Origin: Stenotrophomonas africana
GTDB taxonomy: Bacteria; Pseudomonadota; Gammaproteobacteria; Xanthomonadales; Xanthomonadaceae
NCBI RefSeq assembly: GCF_013004645.1
Contig: NZ_JABEME010000002.1
Coordinates: 432,355-496,354, forward strand
DNA length: 64,000 bases
Direction of reading: 5' to 3'
Positions 10,695-23,573 of this stretch are shown piece after piece (position 1 is the stretch's first letter; every line of letters starts with the position of its first letter). The notes beneath the pieces are model-generated. The model did not search any database and was not told where the DNA came from. It saw only the letters and a program-made list of their open reading frames with translations. A program made the translations under genes and the position numbers.

Positions 10695-11096
10695 TTACGG
10701 AAAAATCTGTGTTTCGCCATCGGCGAACAGCATCACCACGCGCGGCGCCATCAAGGGAATTTCCTGACGGGCCGGGCCAGCAGGTCCGGGCTTCACGTCG
10801 CGCCGCAGCATGGTTGTGCATTGGCCGGATATGGGGCAGCGATCAACAACGACTTTCATGGTGCCCCCTTCCACCACATAGCTCATCCCTGCCGCGTAAT
10901 ACATGCTTTCCATCGGTTCATTGAACTGGACCTGGAGCTTCGACGCGGAGACCTGGGTGACGACGATCGGCTCAAGGCTCGATTTGGAATAGCTGGGTTT
11001 CACGTGATCTCCTGAACACCCTGACAGGGGGGCCGCCAGCGCAATCCACGCGAGCGCAGCGTACACATGGCGGCGAGTGATGCAGGCTCTCGTCAC
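10695..11096 (-). CDS. Small lipoprotein of unknown function
   Basis: The 133-residue product has an N-terminal hydrophobic signal ending in the lipobox LSGC (residues about 23-26), followed by a mature beta-rich domain with LEPIVVTQVSASKLQVQFNE and a Cys pair (CPISGQCTTML). It is predicted to sit in the periplasm, attached to a membrane. The short ORF at 10521-10685 follows 9 bases after its stop. Lipoproteins paired with an adjacent effector-like gene are often immunity proteins, but nothing here proves that. No family recognised. Confidence 0.7.
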   Translation of the reverse strand: MTRACITRRHVYAALAWIALAAPLSGCSGDHVKPSYSKSSLEPIVVTQVSASKLQVQFNEPMESMYYAAGMSYVVEGGTMKVVVDRCPISGQCTTMLRRDVKPGPAGPARQEIPLMAPRVVMLFADGETQIFP

Positions 11097-11249
11097 GGAG
11101 CGGCTCCTTCGTTGGTCCGCTGATTATGCACAGGGCGACCTATGAGGCGCGTGCGACAGAGCACAGCCTGGAAACCGGGTGCAGGAGCTGGCAACGGTAT
11201 ACGGTCAGGACCGCGCCTGCCCCGAGGCCGCCGGCGGGCGTGTGGAGCA

Positions 11250-11270
11250 GCGCCGGGCAGGGCCCGGCGC
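11250..11270 (-). terminator. GC hairpin beyond the TonB receptor gene
   Basis: GCGCCGGGC and GCCCGGCGC form a 9-bp stem with a 3-base loop, 20 bases past the receptor stop on the minus strand. No T-run follows, so its role as terminator is weakly supported. Confidence 0.4.
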
Positions 11271-11289
11271 ACCCATTACCCATTACCCG

Positions 11290-13677
<2,388 letters not shown>

Positions 13678-13767
13678 CGGGATGGGGCTCCGGTTGGCGG
13701 GGGCGGCACCGGAATCGACATCACGGGGGTGAGGCGGACGGCGGTTGTTGCGGTGCGCAATACAGGA

Positions 13768-13794
13768 ATTAACGGGATATTCAGCGCCTGTCAA
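13768..13794 (-). promoter_or_regulatory. Candidate promoter of the TonB receptor gene
   Basis: On the minus strand TTGACA (13794-13789) is followed after 15 bases by GTTAAT (13773-13768). The -35 is perfect but the spacer is short, so confidence is limited. It lies in the 336-base gene-free stretch 13678-14013, which otherwise holds GC-rich sequence, an AT-richer patch near 13935-13960 before the ABC-F gene and nothing else I can name. Confidence 0.35.
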
Positions 13795-14013
13795 ATGCCG
13801 GTCATCGGGAAAAACGTTGCAGCAGCAACCATTTAGCCCGAATTGGCACTGGCGGGGGAGGGAGCCCGGGACGCGCGCGGCGAGGACGTGGGAGAGAGGA
13901 ACGCCGGCCGCCGCGCATCCCGGGACGCGTCAAGTATTCGTTAACGCTAGAATTGCGTCGCAGGAACAGTGCTCACCAGCACATTCCATCTGGTTATATG
14001 GACGCCTCCCCCG

Positions 14014-15879
<1,866 letters not shown>

Positions 15880-15885
15880 TCACGC

Positions 15886-15954
15886 AAAAAAGGGGACGGA
15901 GGGGATTAAGTCGTTTGTGCCACAAACGACTTAATCCCCTCCGTCCCCTTTTTT
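15886..15954. terminator. 69-bp perfect palindrome between convergent genes
   Basis: Two 34-base arms, perfectly complementary and separated by one base, begin with six A and end with six T. Placed 7 bases after the ABC-F stop and ending next to the ampR stop, it can act as a bidirectional terminator for both convergent genes. Its length and perfection exceed a normal terminator and suggest a dispersed repeat element. Confidence 0.8.
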
Positions 15955-15955
15955 G

Positions 15956-16822
15956 TTACGTGCCCTGCGCCTGCAGCCATTCGCGGAACCGCTTGGCCGG
16001 CTCGCGCTCGGCACGCGATCGCAGCCGCGTCAGCCAGTAGCGCCCCAGCTCCAGCGTGGTGCTGAACGGCTGCAGCAGGCGACCCTCGGCCAGTTCCTGC
16101 TCGAACATGCGCAGCGGCAGCAGCGCCACGCCGGCGCCGCCGACCGCGGCCATCGCCACTGTCAACGACGAATCAAACACCGGTCCGCGGGCTTCCACGC
16201 CGCTCACTCCTGCCGCCTGCAGCCAGCGCGGCCACTCGTCGCTGCGGTAGGAGCGCAGCAGCGGCAGCGTGCCCAGGTCGCGCGGCTGCTTCAGCCGCCG
16301 CGCCAAGGCCGGTGCGCACAGCGGTGCGAAGGGCGCATCGAGGATCGCGGTGCAGGCCTGGCCCTGCCAGTCGCCATCACCAAACCGGATCGCCAGGTCC
16401 AGCCCTTCGCCGGCCAGGTCGATGCGGTTGTTGTGGGTCTGCAGGCGCAGCTCGATGTCCGGGTGCGCGGCTTCGAACGCGCCCAACCGTGGCAGCAGCC
16501 AGCCAGTGGCGAAGGTGCCGACCACGCCCAGCGTCAGCACCTCGCGTGCCGGGCCACCGGTATAGCGCGCGATGCTGGCGGAAATGCGCTCGAACGCTTC
16601 GTTGAGCACCGGGTACAGCGCTGCGCCTTCATCGGTGAGCGCCACGCCGCGTGGCAGGCGATGGAACAGGCGGATGCCAAGCCGGTCCTCCAGCCCCCGG
16701 ATCTGATGGCTCAGCGCGGCCTGGCTGACACACAGCTCCAGCGCGGCACGGGTGAAGTTCTGGTGGCGGGCGGCGGCCTCGAAGGCGCGCAGCGCGTTCA
16801 GGGGCAGGGTAGGGTGCAACAT
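15956..16822 (-). CDS. ampR: AmpR, LysR-type beta-lactamase regulator
   Basis: A 288-residue LysR-family regulator. The N-terminal HTH is in LNALRAFEAAARHQNFTRA and LSHQIRGLEDRLGIRLF; the C-terminal effector-binding domain follows from about residue 90 (REVLTLGVVGTFATGWLLPR). It is divergent from the L2 beta-lactamase gene, the known arrangement in S. maltophilia, where AmpR senses muropeptide changes and activates L1 and L2. The domain structure and position support the name; the effector pocket was not checked residue by residue. The start has a plain ATG, at the standard family length. Its 3' end abuts a 69-bp palindrome. Confidence 0.92.
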   Translation of the reverse strand: MLHPTLPLNALRAFEAAARHQNFTRAALELCVSQAALSHQIRGLEDRLGIRLFHRLPRGVALTDEGAALYPVLNEAFERISASIARYTGGPAREVLTLGVVGTFATGWLLPRLGAFEAAHPDIELRLQTHNNRIDLAGEGLDLAIRFGDGDWQGQACTAILDAPFAPLCAPALARRLKQPRDLGTLPLLRSYRSDEWPRWLQAAGVSGVEARGPVFDSSLTVAMAAVGGAGVALLPLRMFEQELAEGRLLQPFSTTLELGRYWLTRLRSRAEREPAKRFREWLQAQGT

Positions 16823-16892
16823 CGCGCAGTCGTGAGCTGGAGTGATGGCTGATCCTAACGCTTCAACGATGGATTTCGGAAAATTAAGGGGT

Positions 16893-16915
16893 TGAATGCG
16901 TCAGGCATTAATTCA
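16893..16915. promoter_or_regulatory. Candidate AmpR operator
   Basis: The ampR-blaL2 gap (16823-16996) contains the dyad TGAAT...ATTCA (16893-16897 and 16911-16915) in an AT-rich patch. LysR operators are interrupted dyads of this kind lying between divergent genes. The choice among nearby dyads is not certain. Confidence 0.45.
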
Positions 16916-16996
16916 CTTCATGCCTCCTGTTGATTTTTTGCGCTGGTCGCCCCCGATAGCGGCTTCAATAATCGAGCGGTCCCCAGGAGAACCCGT

Positions 16997-17908
16997 ATGC
17001 TCGCCCGTCGCCGATTCCTGCAGTTCAGTGGTGCTGCCGTGGCTTCCTCGCTTGCCCTGCCGCTGCTGGCACGTGCTGCGGGCAAGACCACCGCCAACGC
17101 ACCCACCGATGCCACCCTCACCGCCGCCACTGACTTTGCCGCGCTGGAAAAGGCCTGCGCCGGACGCCTCGGCGTGACCCTGCTCGACACCGCCAGCGGT
17201 CGCCGTTTCGGTCATCGCCAGGACGAGCGCTTCCCGATGTGCAGCACTTTCAAGAGCATGCTGGCGGCCACCGTGCTCAGCCAGGCCGAGCGCACACCGG
17301 CATTGCTGGACACCCGCGTGCCGGTGCGCGACGTCGATCTGCTCTCGCACGCACCGGTCACCCGCCGCCATGCAGGCAAAAACATGACGGTGCGCGATCT
17401 GTGCCGTGCCACGATCATCACCAGCGACAACACCGCCGCCAACCTGCTGTTCGGCGTGGTCGGTGGCCCGCCCGCAGTGACCGCGTTCCTGCGCGCGAGC
17501 GGTGATGCGGTGAGCCGCAGTGACCGCCTAGAGCCGGAACTGAACAGTTTCGCCGAGGGCGATCCACGCGATACCACCACGCCGGCGGCGATGGCCGCGA
17601 CCCTGCAGCGCGTGGTGCTGGGCGAGGTGCTGCAACCGGCCTCGCGGCAGCAGTTGGCCGACTGGCTGATCGACAATGAAACCGGTGATGCCTGCCTGCG
17701 TGCAGGCCTCGGCAAGCGCTGGCGGGTGGGCGACAAGACCGGCAGCAACGGTGAGGACGCGCGCAACGACATCGCCGTGCTGTGGCCGCTGGCCGGCGGC
17801 ACGCCGTGGGTGCTGACCGCCTACCTGCAGGCCGGCGCGATCAGCTACGAACAACAAGCCGTGGTGCTGGCACAGGTCGGGCGCATTGCCGATCGACTGA
17901 TCGAATGA
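16997..17908 (+). CDS. blaL2: L2 class A beta-lactamase
   Basis: Periplasmic serine beta-lactamase of 303 residues (extended-spectrum cephalosporinase activity in S. maltophilia). The precursor has the twin-arginine-like signal ARRRFLQFS, consistent with the known Tat export of L2. Active-site motifs visible are S83-T-F-K86 (CSTFKS, Ambler 70-73), SDN in ITSDNTAAN, EPELN with the general base Glu, and KTG in DKTGSNG. It is transcribed away from ampR, its activator, across a 174-base gap. Expression is normally low and induced by beta-lactams via AmpR. The next gene downstream (antiporter, 87 bases away) is not known to be part of the resistance unit. Confidence 0.97.
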   Translation: MLARRRFLQFSGAAVASSLALPLLARAAGKTTANAPTDATLTAATDFAALEKACAGRLGVTLLDTASGRRFGHRQDERFPMCSTFKSMLAATVLSQAERTPALLDTRVPVRDVDLLSHAPVTRRHAGKNMTVRDLCRATIITSDNTAANLLFGVVGGPPAVTAFLRASGDAVSRSDRLEPELNSFAEGDPRDTTTPAAMAATLQRVVLGEVLQPASRQQLADWLIDNETGDACLRAGLGKRWRVGDKTGSNGEDARNDIAVLWPLAGGTPWVLTAYLQAGAISYEQQAVVLAQVGRIADRLIE

Positions 17909-17945
17909 GGTAACCGCTGGTCATCCGTAAACGGCTTGCCGGATC

Positions 17946-17979
17946 GGTTCGGCGCGCGCATCCTGCGCGCGTTCGAACC
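17946..17979. repeat. Hairpin downstream of blaL2
   Basis: GGTTC / GAACC with GCGCGC arms form an interrupted inverted repeat, ending 16 bases before the next start codon. It may be a terminator for blaL2 (no T-run) or a leader hairpin for the antiporter gene. Confidence 0.4.
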
Positions 17980-17994
17980 ACACGGAAGTCCCCC

Positions 17995-19209
17995 ATGAGC
18001 CATGAACTGATCTACCTGCTGCTGATCTTCGCGCTGCTGGTGATCCCGCGCGCGCTGCAGCGTTTCAGCCTGCCCGCGCCGCTGACCTGCCTGCTGTTCG
18101 GCATCATCGGCATGCTCTGGCTGGGCGACCAGGCCCACGATGCGGTGATCGGCCTGCTGGCCACGCTGGGCATTTCCTCGCTGTTCCTGTTCGCCGGCCT
18201 GGAAGTGGACCTGCAGGCGCTGCGGCGGGGCATGTGGCCGCTGCTGGCGCATCTGGTGATCCGTACCGGCACGCTGTTCGGTGTGGGCTGGCTGGCCTGG
18301 CGCTACGCGGGATTGCCCTGGCAGGCCGCCGGCCTGCTTGCACTGGCGCTGCTGACACCGTCTACCGGTTTCATCATGGATTCGCTGTCGCGGCTGGGCC
18401 TGAGCGAGGACGAGCGGTTCTGGGTGACCAGCAAGGCCATCGCCGGCGAACTGCTGGCGCTGGCGGCGTTGTTCATCGTGCTGCAGGCCGGCGATCCGGG
18501 GCATATGGCGCTGTCCAGCCTGGCGCTGCTGGCGATGATGGTCGGCCTGCCGTTGCTGTTCATCGCGCTGGGTCGCTGGGTGGCACCGCATGCGCCCGGC
18601 TCGGAGTTCTCGTTGCTGGTGATGGTGGGCATGGTCGCGGCCTACATCACGTACCTGCTGGGCGTGTACTACCTGGTTGGCGCGTTCATCGCCGGCCTGG
18701 TCGCGCGCCTGCTGCACCAGCGCATGCCGCTGCTGGCCTCGCATGAGAACCTGCACGCGCTGCGCCTGTTCGCCTCGTTCTTCGTGCCGTTCTATTTCTT
18801 CAATGCCGGTACCAAGGTGCCCAGCGAAGCACTCAGCTTCGAGGCGCTGGGGCTGGGCATCGTGATCACCCTGGTGGTGCTGCCGTTGCGTATCGGCGTG
18901 GTCTGGCTGCAGCGCCGGGTGATGTTCGGCGAGAGCTTCCGCAGCAGCCTGCGGGTCTCGTTGGCGCTGGCACCGACGCTGATCTTCACCCTGGTGCTGG
19001 CCGCGATCATGCGCGAGCGCTTCCAGATTCCGGCGGTGCTGTTCGGCGCGCTGCTGCTGTATGCCGCATTGACCACGCTGCTGCCGTCGCTGGTGTTCCG
19101 TACGCCGTTTGATGTCGATCCTGTTGAACAGGAGCCGGCAGGCGAGGGCGCGGCCGCGCCGGTGGCGGCCACCGAGACGCTGCCGGAACCGCACACCGTC
19201 GAACGCTGA
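17995..19209 (+). CDS. CPA2-type cation:proton antiporter
   Basis: A 404-residue inner-membrane protein with about 12 helices over residues 4-375. Visible family signatures are LLFGIIGMLWLGDQA, LFLFAGLEVDLQALRRG, LLTPSTGFIMDSLSRLGLSED and YYLVGAFIAGLVARLL. It lacks the cytoplasmic TrkA-N domain of the first antiporter (8661-10358), and ends in an Ala/Pro/Glu-rich tail. It is likely an Na+ or K+ proton exchanger; the ion is unknown. The gene lies 87 bases after blaL2 in the same direction. A hairpin in the gap hints at separate transcription. Confidence 0.85.
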   Translation: MSHELIYLLLIFALLVIPRALQRFSLPAPLTCLLFGIIGMLWLGDQAHDAVIGLLATLGISSLFLFAGLEVDLQALRRGMWPLLAHLVIRTGTLFGVGWLAWRYAGLPWQAAGLLALALLTPSTGFIMDSLSRLGLSEDERFWVTSKAIAGELLALAALFIVLQAGDPGHMALSSLALLAMMVGLPLLFIALGRWVAPHAPGSEFSLLVMVGMVAAYITYLLGVYYLVGAFIAGLVARLLHQRMPLLASHENLHALRLFASFFVPFYFFNAGTKVPSEALSFEALGLGIVITLVVLPLRIGVVWLQRRVMFGESFRSSLRVSLALAPTLIFTLVLAAIMRERFQIPAVLFGALLLYAALTTLLPSLVFRTPFDVDPVEQEPAGEGAAAPVAATETLPEPHTVER

Positions 19210-19262
19210 TCGGTTGCTGCGGGCGGTTTGCGCCCGTCGGCCAGGGCCGTTAGGGTTGGGGC

Positions 19263-19904
19263 ATGAAACTGCCTGCCGTGGTCACCGCTTCCGCCCTCCT
19301 GCTCAGCCTCGCTGCCTGTTCGCAGCGCTCCGACACGGTTGCCCATGATCTGGCAACCGCACCGGCCGATGCCTTCATGGCCGCCATTGCCGCGCACTGC
19401 GGCCAGGCCTATGCCGGCAAGGTGGTGGAGGACACGCCGGCACCGACCGGCAAGGATCCGTTCGCCGGCCAGCGCCTGGTCATGCACGTGCGTGGCTGTG
19501 CCGATCCGGCGCACGAGCTGCGCATCCCGTTCCATGTCGGCAATGACCACTCGCGGACCTGGGTGCTGACCCGCACCGAAACCGGTCTGCGCCTGAAGCA
19601 CGACCATCGGCATGAAGACGGCAGCCTCGACGCGATCACGCTGTACGGCGGCGACAGCACGCCACCGGGCACCGCCGAGCGCCAGCAGTTCCCGGCCGAT
19701 GGCGATTCGGTGGCCATGTTCCGTCGTGCCGACATGCTGGCCTCGACCCACAACACGTGGGCGATGGAGATCGATCCCGACCAGACGTTCGTCTACGAGC
19801 TGACACGTCCGGATGGCCGCCGCTTCCGCGTGCAGTTCGACCTCAGCAAGCCGGTTGCCCTGCCGCCGCCGCCGTGGGGCGATGACAAACCACCGGCGCC
19901 GTGA
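19263..19904 (+). CDS. Conserved lipoprotein of unknown function
   Basis: A 213-residue lipoprotein with lipobox LAAC at residues 16-19. The mature region has DPFAGQRLVMHVRGCADPAH, VGNDHSRTWVLTRTETGLRL and HDHRHEDGSLDAITLYGG, a beta-rich pattern with several His and Asp, then a Pro-rich end (ALPPPPWGDDKPPAP). Predicted periplasmic face, membrane anchored. No enzyme motif recognised. Convergent with the DUF3011 gene, sharing the hairpin between them. Confidence 0.8.
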   Translation: MKLPAVVTASALLLSLAACSQRSDTVAHDLATAPADAFMAAIAAHCGQAYAGKVVEDTPAPTGKDPFAGQRLVMHVRGCADPAHELRIPFHVGNDHSRTWVLTRTETGLRLKHDHRHEDGSLDAITLYGGDSTPPGTAERQQFPADGDSVAMFRRADMLASTHNTWAMEIDPDQTFVYELTRPDGRRFRVQFDLSKPVALPPPPWGDDKPPAP

Positions 19905-19909
19905 TCCCG

Positions 19910-19942
19910 GGGTCGGATCCCTCCTGCGGGGGGCTCCGACCC
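19910..19942. terminator. Shared hairpin between convergent genes
   Basis: GGGGTCGGA (19910-19918) and TCCGACCCC (19934-19942) pair as a 9-bp stem, and the inner part contains further G/C-rich sequence. It sits between the lipoprotein and DUF3011 stops and can act on both strands, though no T-run is present. Confidence 0.5.
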
Positions 19943-19953
19943 CGACCCTGCAC

Positions 19954-20697
19954 TCACCGCGTGCCGAAGCGCGCGCGACAGCCGTTGCTCACCCATACCT
20001 GGCCACGCGAGTAACCCCAGCTGCGGCCTTCCTGGCAGGCACTGCCGGAGAGCTGCTGCTGAAGCACCGGCCGGCCCTGGCGTTCATCCCAGTCGCAGGT
20101 CTGCGAGCGATTGTTGTTGCTGCTGCAGGTAACGGAGTAATTGCTGTTGCCGCCGCCCCAGCCACCGCCGCCACCGCCCCAGCCGCGGGCTTCGGCGAAT
20201 TCCGCGCGGCAGCCATTGCTGACCCAGACTGCGCCGTTGCGCACGCCCCAGGTACGGCCCTCATCGCAAGGGCTGCCGGACAGCTGCCGGACCAGGCGGG
20301 CATTGCGCCAACCCACCGGGCAGCTGCGCTCACGGTTGTTCTGGCTCTCGCAGCGGATGGTCTCGCCGGGGCGGCCGTTGTTGCCACCCCAACCACCGCC
20401 GTTGCCGCCGCCCCAGCCACCGCGGGCCTCGACGAACTCGGCGCGGCAACCGTTGGTGACCCAGATGCTGCCATTGCGGCTGCCCCAGGAGCGCCCTTCC
20501 TCGCAGGGGCTGCCAGACAACTGGCGGACCAGCTGTGCACCGCGCCAGCCGGTGTTGCAGACCCGTTCGCGGTTGCTCTGGCTTTCGCAGCGGATCACCC
20601 CGTTCTGCGCAGATGCGGGCGGGGCGGGCAGGGTAAGGGTGCCCAGGGCACCCAGACTGAGGGTCACGGCCAGGCTGGCCAGGGACAGCGGTTTCAT
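19954..20697 (-). CDS. Secreted protein with three DUF3011 repeats
   Basis: A 247-residue secreted protein. The signal peptide MKPLSLASLAVTLSLGALGT is cleaved near ASA. Three ~55-residue repeats follow, each with a Cys-Glu-Ser/SNNR start, a conserved QLSGSPC or QLSGSAC core and a NGCRAEF or NGCRARF end; the Cys pairs suggest a disulfide in each repeat. Repeats 1-2 and 2-3 are joined by Gly/Trp/Asn-rich linkers. DUF3011 is uncharacterised. The ATG at 20697 gives a normal signal peptide; the reading frame runs on upstream only as a shadow of aspS on the other strand. It is convergent with the lipoprotein gene. Confidence 0.85.
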   Translation of the reverse strand: MKPLSLASLAVTLSLGALGTLTLPAPPASAQNGVIRCESQSNRERVCNTGWRGAQLVRQLSGSPCEEGRSWGSRNGSIWVTNGCRAEFVEARGGWGGGNGGGWGGNNGRPGETIRCESQNNRERSCPVGWRNARLVRQLSGSPCDEGRTWGVRNGAVWVSNGCRAEFAEARGWGGGGGGWGGGNSNYSVTCSSNNNRSQTCDWDERQGRPVLQQQLSGSACQEGRSWGYSRGQVWVSNGCRARFGTR

Positions 20698-20856
20698 GGC
20701 GGCATCCCATACGGTGGCAGGTGCCCGACTATAGGGAGGGGGGCGATCAAGCCGGTGTGACTGGCCGGATTTGCCCCGGCCGGGGCCTCGGCCGCAGAAT
20801 ACGAGGCTTTCCGGCCCCCATCCGGTGCCGGCGTTCTCCAGCGGAGCTTCCCCCCC

Positions 20857-22608
20857 ATGCGTACCCACTTCTGCGGCCTGGTCGATGAGACCCTGATTGG
20901 CCAGACTGTCACCCTCGCCGGCTGGACCGACGTGGCCCGTAACCAGGGCGGCGTCTGCTTCATCGATCTTCGAGATCATGAAGGCATCGTGCAGGTGACC
21001 GTGGAAGTCGACAACGCCGAAGTGTTCGCCGTGGCCGCGTCGCTGGGCTACGAGGACGTGCTGCAGGTGGAAGGCGTCGTGCGTGCCCGCCACGCGGTGA
21101 ACGACAAGATGCGCACCGGCAAGGTGGAAGTGATCGCCACCGCCATCACCGTGCTGAACAAGGCCGCGCCGCTGCCGTTCCACGCCCACGAGAATCCGGG
21201 CGAGGAAACCCGCCTGAAGTACCGCTACCTGGACCTGCGCCGCCCGGAAATGCAGCGCATGCAGCGCACCCGCATCAAGCTGGTGCAGGCGCTGCGCCGC
21301 CATCTGGATGAGAAGGGCTTCCAGGATATCGAGACCCCGATCCTGACCAAGGCCACTCCAGAAGGCGCGCGCGACTTCCTGGTGCCGGCGCGCATGCACC
21401 CGGGCGAGTTCTACGCCCTGCCGCAGAGCCCGCAGCTGTTCAAGCAGATCCTGATGGTGGCCGGCTTCGACCGTTACTACCAGATTGCGCGCTGCTTCCG
21501 CGACGAGGCCCTGCGTGCCGACCGCCAGCTGGAATTCACCCAGCTGGACATGGAGTTCGCCTTCGTCCGCGAGCGTGACGTGCAGGACTTCGTCGAAGAC
21601 ATGATCCGCGCCATCTTCAAGGAAGTGGTCGACGTGCAGCTGGATGCCAGCTTCCCGCGCATGACCTGGGCCGAGGCGATGCGTCGCTACGGTTCGGACA
21701 AGCCGGACCTGCGCATCGCGCTGGAGCTGGTGGACGTGGCCGAACTGGTCAAGGACAGCGAGTTCCCGGTGTTCACCGGCCCGGCCAATGATGCCGAGGG
21801 CCGCGTCGCCGCGCTGCGCATCCCGGGCGGTGCGTCGCTGAGCCGCAAGCAGATCGACGAATACGCCGCGCATGCCGCCAAGTACGGCGCCAAGGGCCTG
21901 GCCTACATCAAGATTGCCGACAACGGTGAAGTCAGCTCGCCGATCCAGAAGTTCTTCAGCGAGGAATCCTTCGCCGCGCTGGTGGCGCACGTCGGCGCCG
22001 GCAACGGCGACATCGTGTTCTTCGGTGCCGGTGGCTACAACAAGGTTTCCGACTTCATGGGCGCGCTGCGCCTGAAGGCCGGCAAGGACTTCGGCCTGGT
22101 CGCCGACGGCTGGGCGCCGCTGTGGGTCACCGACTTCCCGATGTTCGAGTGGGACGAGGAAGAACAGCGCTACGTCGCCCTGCATCACCCCTTCACCGCA
22201 CCGGCCGTGGATGACATCGTCGACCTGCGCGCCAATGCCCGTACCGCCGTTTCGCGCGGCTACGACATGGTGCTCAACGGCAATGAGATCGGCGGCGGTT
22301 CGATCCGTATCCACCGTCCGGACATGCAGAGCGCGGTGTTCGAGCTGCTGGGCATCGGTGCCGAAGAAGCCCGCGCCAAGTTCGGCTTCCTGCTCGACGC
22401 GCTGAACTACGGCGCGCCGCCGCACGGTGGCATCGCCTTCGGCATCGACCGCATCGCCGCGCTGATGGCCGGCACCGAGTCGATCCGCGACGTCATCCCG
22501 TTCCCGAAGACCACCGGTGCACAGGATCTGATGACCGACGCGCCGTCGCCGATCGTCGACGCGCAGCTGGCCGAAGTGCACATCCAGGTTCGCCCCAAGA
22601 CCAACTGA
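20857..22608 (+). CDS. aspS: Aspartyl-tRNA synthetase
   Basis: A 583-residue class II synthetase that charges tRNA-Asp. The N-terminal OB-fold anticodon-binding domain (residues about 1-110, [19 protein letters not shown]) leads to the catalytic core: motif 2 in [21 protein letters not shown], the bacterial GAD insertion domain in the middle, and motif 3 in [14 protein letters not shown]. The start ATG at 20857 has no better alternative. The gene is followed 16 bases later by a small acidic protein gene and appears to be first in a short co-transcribed set. Confidence 0.97.
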   Translation: MRTHFCGLVDETLIGQTVTLAGWTDVARNQGGVCFIDLRDHEGIVQVTVEVDNAEVFAVAASLGYEDVLQVEGVVRARHAVNDKMRTGKVEVIATAITVLNKAAPLPFHAHENPGEETRLKYRYLDLRRPEMQRMQRTRIKLVQALRRHLDEKGFQDIETPILTKATPEGARDFLVPARMHPGEFYALPQSPQLFKQILMVAGFDRYYQIARCFRDEALRADRQLEFTQLDMEFAFVRERDVQDFVEDMIRAIFKEVVDVQLDASFPRMTWAEAMRRYGSDKPDLRIALELVDVAELVKDSEFPVFTGPANDAEGRVAALRIPGGASLSRKQIDEYAAHAAKYGAKGLAYIKIADNGEVSSPIQKFFSEESFAALVAHVGAGNGDIVFFGAGGYNKVSDFMGALRLKAGKDFGLVADGWAPLWVTDFPMFEWDEEEQRYVALHHPFTAPAVDDIVDLRANARTAVSRGYDMVLNGNEIGGGSIRIHRPDMQSAVFELLGIGAEEARAKFGFLLDALNYGAPPHGGIAFGIDRIAALMAGTESIRDVIPFPKTTGAQDLMTDAPSPIVDAQLAEVHIQVRPKTN

Positions 22609-22624
22609 TCAGGAGATCCAGGCA

Positions 22625-22945
22625 ATGACCGAGTTTGCGTTTTCGCTGGAGTGGGAAAAGCTGGGCAATGAAGGCTCCGAGGCCAACCTGGTCACCGAGC
22701 GTGCACGCGTGTTCGGTGGTTGGCTGGTCCGCGTCGGTACCAACCCGTCGGCCATGGCCCTGACCTTCGTCGCTGACGGCGAAGGTCGCTGGGACGGTGA
22801 AGACTTCGGCGTCGAGGATTACGAGGACGACGAAGAGGAAGAGTACGACGAGGACGAGGAAGGCGAGGAAGAAGAGGACGAGGACGAAGAGGAATACGAG
22901 GAAGAGGACGAGGAAGAAGAAGCGGAATCGCCTGAAAAGGCTTGA
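22625..22945 (+). CDS. Small protein with a very acidic C-terminal tail
   Basis: The 106-residue product has an ordered N-terminal part (MTEFAFSLEWEKLGNEGSEA to about residue 55) and then about 50 residues of nearly pure Asp and Glu. AGGAG at 22615-22619 precedes the ATG. It starts 16 bases after aspS and ends 31 bases before the GNAT gene, so the three are probably one unit. Highly acidic tails occur in RNA- or histone-like-protein chaperones and in nucleic-acid mimics, but no family is recognised. The coding DNA is a long purine/GA-rich stretch, unlike the rest of the gene. Confidence 0.8.
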   Translation: MTEFAFSLEWEKLGNEGSEANLVTERARVFGGWLVRVGTNPSAMALTFVADGEGRWDGEDFGVEDYEDDEEEEYDEDEEGEEEEDEDEEEYEEEDEEEEAESPEKA

Positions 22946-22976
22946 CCCGCGCTTCGCCCTGACGTCAACTTCCTGC

Positions 22977-23498
22977 ATGTATTCGATCCGCCGCGCCACC
23001 GTGGACGACGCGCCGACCCTGTCGGCGCTGGCTGCCCGCACGTTCACCGAAACCTTCGGCCATCTGTATCCGCCGCAGGACCTGCAGGCCTTCCTCGAGG
23101 AGGCCTACACGGTCGAGCGCCAGCGCGTGATCCTGGCCCACCCCGATTACGCGGTGTGGCTGCTGGAGCTGGACGGGGAGGCGGTCGGCCATGCCGCCGC
23201 CGGCCCCTGTGGCCTGCCGCACCCGGACGTGAAACCCGGCGACGGCGAACTCAAGCGCCTGTACCTGGTCAAGACGCAGCAGAGCTGCGGCTGGGGCAGC
23301 CGCCTGCTGGAAACCGCGCTGGCCTGGTTGGAACGCGACGGCCCGCGCACGCTGTGGCTGGGCGTGTGGTCGGAAAACTTCGGCGCGCAGCGTTTCTACG
23401 CCCGTTATGGTTTCGAGAAGGCCGGCGAGTACCTGTTCCCGGTCGGCGACACCCACGATCTTGAATTCATCCTGCGCCGCGCACCGCGCGCGGCCTGA
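22977..23498 (+). CDS. GNAT-family N-acetyltransferase
   Basis: A 173-residue acetyltransferase, MYSIRRATVDDAPTLSAL at the start. The acetyl-CoA region is LKRLYLVKTQQSCGWGSRLL, with the Q/RxxGxG/A-like turn in QQSCGWGS, and the C-terminal strand has NFGAQRFYARYGFEKAGEY. The true start is at 22977; the reading frame is open further upstream over the acidic gene as an accident. It is a close relative of the GNAT at 43082-43594 (both have NFGAQRFYARYG and GDTHD). The substrate is unknown. It follows the aspS/acidic-protein pair. Confidence 0.85.
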   Translation: MYSIRRATVDDAPTLSALAARTFTETFGHLYPPQDLQAFLEEAYTVERQRVILAHPDYAVWLLELDGEAVGHAAAGPCGLPHPDVKPGDGELKRLYLVKTQQSCGWGSRLLETALAWLERDGPRTLWLGVWSENFGAQRFYARYGFEKAGEYLFPVGDTHDLEFILRRAPRAA

Positions 23499-23573
23499 CG
23501 TTCACCGCCGCTTGCTGCGCGCGCGTGTTCAATTGCCGTACGTTTCTGCCCCGCTGACCGCCAGGCTGTTTGC

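Noticed and set aside
20698..22581. Extension of the DUF3011 frame over the aspS region on the minus strand
   Set aside because: The extension is antisense to aspS. The true gene starts at the ATG at 20697, which has a signal peptide.
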